Source: DATHBP01 sp035296085
GTDB lineage: Bacteria; Actinomycetota; Actinomycetes; Propionibacteriales; Nocardioidaceae
Direction of reading: 5' to 3'
NCBI GenBank assembly: GCA_035296085.1
Contig: DATHBP010000064.1
Coordinates: forward strand, 1 to 10,248
DNA length: 10,248 nucleotides
Position 1 is the stretch's first letter. The number at the start of each line of letters is the position of its first letter. Below are positions 7,678-10,248 of this stretch, piece after piece. The position numbers and the translations under genes are program-made. Under the pieces are notes generated by a model. It was given only the letters and a program-made list of their open reading frames with translations. It did no database searches and had not been told where the DNA came from.

Positions 7678-9327
7678 ATGACCACCCACCACGCCGACAC
7701 CGTCTTCCTGGGCGGGGGCGTCTTCACCGCCGATGCCGTACGCCGGTTCGCCACCGCACTGGCCGTACGCGACGGGCGCATCGTGGCGGTCGGGCACGAC
7801 GACGTACGCGAGCTGGCCGGACCGTCCACACAGGTCGTCGACGTCTCCGGCGGGCTGGTGATACCGGGGTTCCAGGATGCGCACGCCCATCCGGCGCAAG
7901 GCGGGATGGAACGGCGACGCTGCGACCTGTCGGTGCACACCACCCGTGAGGACTACCTGGCGGCGATCCGCCGCTACGCCGACGACCACCCCGAGGTGGA
8001 GTGGATCACCGGGGCTGGTTGGACGTTGGACGCGTTCCCCGGCGGCTCGCCGCGCCGCGAAGACCTTGACGCCATCGCGCCCGACCGTCCGGTGCTGCTC
8101 ACCAACCGCGACCACCATGGCGCGTGGGCCAACTCGCGGGCGCTGGAGCTGGCCGGGTTGGACAGCGGCACTCCGGACCCGCGGGACGGGCGGATCGATC
8201 GCGACGCCGACGGAGCTCCGAGCGGCATGCTGCACGAGGGCGCGATGGCGCTCGTCGCCCGGCTCATTCCGGACCCCTCGCACGCCGAACAGGTCACCGC
8301 GCTGCTGGAGGCGCAGGCCTACCTTCACTCGCTCGGCATCACCGGCTGGCAGGACGCCATCCTGGGTCAGTACGCCGGGCACCCCGACGCGTCGGAGGTC
8401 TACCTCGACGCCGCGCGCTCCGGGCGGCTGACGGCTCGGATCGTCGGGGCTCTGTGGTGGGAGCGGACTCGCGGAGTTGAGCAGATCCCCGAGCTCGTCG
8501 CGCGCCGCGAGCATCTGAACGCCGGCCGCTTCGCAGCGACGAGCGTGAAGATCATGCAGGACGGCATCGTGGAGAACTACACGGCAGGGATGCTCGAGCC
8601 GTACCTCGACGCCGAGGGCGAGGCAACCAGCAACGACGGGCTGTCCTTCGTGGACCCATCAGTGCTGCGCGAGTGCGTGCCCGCCTTGGACGCTGCTGGC
8701 TTCCAGGTGCACGTGCACGCCATCGGTGACCGCGCCGTGCGCGAAGCGCTGGACGCTATCGCGGCGGCCCGGGCGGCGAACGGTGCCAACGACCTCCGCC
8801 ACCACCTCGCGCACATCCAGGTGATCCATCCCGAGGACATCCCGCGGTTCCGACAGCTCGGCGTCGTCGCCAACATGCAACCCCTCTGGGCTGCCAACGA
8901 GCCCCAGATGGTGGACCTGACGGTGCCCTTCCTCGGACCGGAGCGCGCGCGCTGGCAGTACCCGTTCGGCGACCTGCTGCGCACCGGTGCGATCCTCGCC
9001 GGGGGCAGCGACTGGCCGGTGACCAGCCCGGATCCGTTGGAGGGAATCCACGTGGCGGTCAACCGGGTGCTGCCGCAGTCGTTGGGGAGTGCCTACGACG
9101 AGCCGTTCCTGCCCGAGCAGTCACTCGACCTGGCCGCCGCGCTCACCGCGTACACGGCCGGCTCGGCGTACGTCAACCACTGCGACGACGCCGGCAGCAT
9201 CGCGGTAGGGCAGCTGGCCGACCTCGCCGTGCTCGACCGGGACGTGTTCGCGCACCCGAGAAGTGAGATCGCGTCGGCACGGGTAGTCGCGACCTACGTC
9301 GAGGGCGTGGAAGTGTTCGCCGGCTAA
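7678..9327 (+). CDS. YtcJ-type metal-dependent amidohydrolase, substrate unknown
   Basis: A complete 549-residue protein of the amidohydrolase superfamily, YtcJ/NfdA branch (N-substituted formamide deformylase and relatives). Family features are visible in order: a beta-rich N-terminal domain with AVRDGRIVAVGHDD; metal-binding HAH in GFQDAHAHP (His69, His71); TNRDHHGAWANSRALELAG at 142-160; Lys291 in SVKIMQDG, the probable carboxylated metal bridge; HVHAIGD at 345-351 (His345, His347); His379 in RHHLAHIQV; and catalytic-type Asp445 in AGGSDWPVTSPDP. The C-terminus returns to the beta domain (GSIAVGQLADLAVLDRD). No signal peptide is seen, so it is cytoplasmic. It is translated from the same transcript as the ureohydrolase, with one base between them. 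Members hydrolyse amide, formamide or similar C-N bonds, but most are uncharacterised. An N-acyl, carbamoyl or formyl derivative of a polyamine is a reasonable guess only. Confidence 0.88.
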   Translation: MTTHHADTVFLGGGVFTADAVRRFATALAVRDGRIVAVGHDDVRELAGPSTQVVDVSGGLVIPGFQDAHAHPAQGGMERRRCDLSVHTTREDYLAAIRRYADDHPEVEWITGAGWTLDAFPGGSPRREDLDAIAPDRPVLLTNRDHHGAWANSRALELAGLDSGTPDPRDGRIDRDADGAPSGMLHEGAMALVARLIPDPSHAEQVTALLEAQAYLHSLGITGWQDAILGQYAGHPDASEVYLDAARSGRLTARIVGALWWERTRGVEQIPELVARREHLNAGRFAATSVKIMQDGIVENYTAGMLEPYLDAEGEATSNDGLSFVDPSVLRECVPALDAAGFQVHVHAIGDRAVREALDAIAAARAANGANDLRHHLAHIQVIHPEDIPRFRQLGVVANMQPLWAANEPQMVDLTVPFLGPERARWQYPFGDLLRTGAILAGGSDWPVTSPDPLEGIHVAVNRVLPQSLGSAYDEPFLPEQSLDLAAALTAYTAGSAYVNHCDDAGSIAVGQLADLAVLDRDVFAHPRSEIASARVVATYVEGVEVFAG

Positions 9328-9333
9328 GTGCTG

Positions 9334-9363
9334 CCGCTGCCAACACGGTGACGGAGGCAGCGG
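9334..9363. terminator. Hairpin between convergent genes, probable bidirectional terminator
   Basis: CCGCTGCC at 9334-9341 and GGCAGCGG at 9356-9363 form a perfect 8-bp stem, extendable by one G-T pair, with a 14-base loop. It starts 7 bases after the amidohydrolase TAA and ends 3 bases before the stop of the convergent lipoprotein gene. No T tract follows on either strand, which is common in high-GC actinobacteria but lowers certainty. Confidence 0.5.
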
Positions 9364-9366
9364 TCG

Positions 9367-9927
9367 TCAGGGCACGGCTGGGCCTTGGCGGCCGGAGAGC
9401 GGATTGGGGTTGATCGGCTGCTTGGCAGTCATGAACGGCTGCACCCGGTCGTCGGGGCCGACGAGGGACATGGTGAAGATGCTGCCGCTGCGCACCGAGC
9501 ACCACGCTGCCGGTGCACTCGCCGGCAACGACGGCCACAGCGCCACCCGGCTTTCGGGGACTGGGCCGACGCTGCTGCTACGGACCTGGCCGACCGTGGT
9601 CAGAAACGCGGACTGCAGATGCCCGTCGCCGACGACGGCTACGCACATCCGGACGGCTCGCGCCAGACCGGGCTGAGGTTCGTCGCGGGCACCCACCACC
9701 CCTTTGCTCGGCCCCACGCTCGGCAGGTCAGGGGTAGGGCTGCTAGTCGGAGTCGGCGTGGCGGCCGCAGTGGGCTGCTCCGGGGTAGGCGGCGCCGCGG
9801 CGCTCGTCTGCTCCTGCTTCTGGTCGTCGCCCGCCGACGTCGGGGATTCCGTTCCACACGCGGACGCCGTGAGGCAGACCCCTACGAACAGCGGGACCAT
9901 CTTGGCGAGCAAGACGTTCGAAGCCAT
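9367..9927 (-). CDS. Putative secreted lipoprotein of unknown function
   Basis: A 186-residue protein not recognised as any named family. Seen: an N-terminal export signal with Lys9, a hydrophobic core MVPLFVGVCLTASA, and a lipobox-like end at Cys24 (TASAC, with Ala rather than the preferred Leu at -3). A Pro/Thr/Ala/Ser-rich linker follows at about 40-75 (for example TPTPTSSPTPDLP), then a small domain at about 76-186 with two Cys (in VRMCVAVV and AAWCSVRS) that could form a disulfide. This is the usual layout of small actinobacterial cell-envelope lipoproteins. The start ATG at 9927 has GGAAGGA 9 bases upstream (9937-9943). Competing plus-strand frames over the same bases lack any such structure, so the minus strand is favoured. 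The gene is convergent with the amidohydrolase and separated from the upstream dehydrogenase by a strong hairpin, so it is probably its own unit and need not belong to polyamine metabolism. Confidence 0.68.
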   Translation of the reverse strand: MASNVLLAKMVPLFVGVCLTASACGTESPTSAGDDQKQEQTSAAAPPTPEQPTAAATPTPTSSPTPDLPSVGPSKGVVGARDEPQPGLARAVRMCVAVVGDGHLQSAFLTTVGQVRSSSVGPVPESRVALWPSLPASAPAAWCSVRSGSIFTMSLVGPDDRVQPFMTAKQPINPNPLSGRQGPAVP

Positions 9928-9936
9928 GACCAGTCG

Positions 9937-9943
9937 TCCTTCC
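9937..9943 (-). promoter_or_regulatory. Ribosome binding site of the lipoprotein gene
   Basis: GGAAGGA on the minus strand, 9 bases before the ATG at 9927. It supports both the strand and the start chosen for this otherwise unrecognised gene. Confidence 0.6.
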
Positions 9944-9991
9944 GGCTCGGCTAGACCTTCGACGCAGCGCCGCCGCGATCGGTTCCGAAGC

Positions 9992-10033
9992 TGTCAGGCG
10001 TCTGACGGCATAGACGCCGTCGACGCCCTGACA
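9992..10033. terminator. Long stem-loop downstream of the acyl-CoA dehydrogenase gene
   Basis: Outer arms TGTCAGGCGTC (9992-10002) and GACGCCCTGACA (10022-10033) pair over 11 bp with one bulged C at 10028. After a single bulged T at 10003, inner arms GACGGC (10004-10009) and GCCGTC (10016-10021) add 6 bp, closed by a 6-base ATAGAC loop. The hairpin begins 35 bases past the dehydrogenase stop on the minus strand and 64 bases before the lipoprotein start. It is most likely a factor-independent style terminator without a U tract. A role in the lipoprotein leader is possible. The rest of 9928-10068 shows no recognised promoter. Confidence 0.6.
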
Positions 10034-10068
10034 ACTCCGCGGCTAGCGGCGGTGGGGTACACCGTCGT

Positions 10069-10248
10069 TCAGCGAAACGCCGACTCCCCGGTCAGCGCCT
10101 GGCCGATGACCAGCTGGTGCACCTCGGATGTCCCCTCGTAGGTCAGGACCGACTCCAGGTTGTTGGCGTGACGCAGCACGGGGTAGTCCAGCGTCACCCC
10201 GGCGGCAGCCAGGATCGTGCGACATTCTCGAGCGATCGCCAGCGCTTC
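10069..10248 (-). CDS. Acyl-CoA dehydrogenase, C-terminal fragment (glutaryl-CoA dehydrogenase-like)
   Basis: The minus strand is open from the right edge to the TGA at 10069-10071 and codes for 59 residues; the rest of the gene lies outside the window and no start codon is present. The fragment is the last part of the C-terminal helical domain of an FAD-dependent acyl-CoA dehydrogenase. YPVLRHANNLESV is followed by TYEGTSEVHQLVIGQALTG. The Glu of YEGT is the position of the catalytic base in this family. The RH.NNLE.V.TYEGT pattern resembles glutaryl-CoA dehydrogenase (glutaryl-CoA to crotonyl-CoA and CO2, in lysine or cadaverine breakdown) more than ordinary fatty acyl-CoA dehydrogenases. 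Dehydrogenase membership is firm; the glutaryl-CoA assignment is moderate because the substrate pocket is not visible. Confidence 0.8.
   Translation of the reverse strand, partial: EALAIARECRTILAAAGVTLDYPVLRHANNLESVLTYEGTSEVHQLVIGQALTGESAFR

Noticed and set aside
9385..9954. Plus-strand 189-codon frame over the lipoprotein gene
   Set aside because: No ribosome site or recognisable segment; the minus strand has an export signal, lipobox-like Cys and a good ribosome site.
10043..10225. Minus-strand 60-codon frame near the right edge
   Set aside because: It overlaps the conserved acyl-CoA dehydrogenase end in another frame and shows no similarity to anything.

Overview
The window is GC-rich throughout, uses many GTG starts and packs its genes into coupled operons. 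Together with the protein types this points to a high-GC Gram-positive bacterium (Actinomycetota); genus cannot be told from the sequence alone. The theme is uptake and breakdown of polyamines or related guanidino compounds.

Layout. (1) 1-3558, plus strand: a complete PotABC-type spermidine/putrescine ABC importer core with the C-terminal two thirds of its substrate-binding protein. Genes run potD (cut by the left edge), potA, potB, potC, joined by 1-4 base overlaps. (2) 3555-4957, plus strand: an FAD-dependent amine oxidoreductase of the PuuB (gamma-glutamylputrescine oxidoreductase) type, coupled to potC but broken by an apparent loss of one G at 3735-3737. (3) 5132-6520, minus strand: a class III PLP aminotransferase of the putrescine/omega-amino-acid type, convergent with the oxidoreductase. 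(4) 6521-6674: a 154-base divergent control region with two inverted repeats. (5) 6675-9327, plus strand: an agmatinase-family ureohydrolase followed one base later by a YtcJ-type amidohydrolase of unknown substrate. (6) 9367-9927, minus strand: a small putative lipoprotein of unknown function. (7) 10069-10248, minus strand: the last 59 residues of an acyl-CoA dehydrogenase resembling glutaryl-CoA dehydrogenase, which has no start codon in the window. A strong 17-bp hairpin at 9992-10033 separates features 6 and 7.

How it may work together (inference): the importer brings in putrescine, spermidine, agmatine or a related amine. The ureohydrolase removes urea from a guanidino compound to leave an amine. 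The aminotransferase and the FAD enzyme then deaminate or oxidise the amine towards GABA and succinate. The amidohydrolase may trim an amide or carbamoyl form of the same substrates. No glutamate-polyamine ligase, aldehyde dehydrogenase or transcription regulator is present in the window, so the pathway is incomplete here. The least explained points are the frameshifted oxidoreductase, the ureohydrolase-amidohydrolase pair, and the two inverted repeats between the divergent genes.
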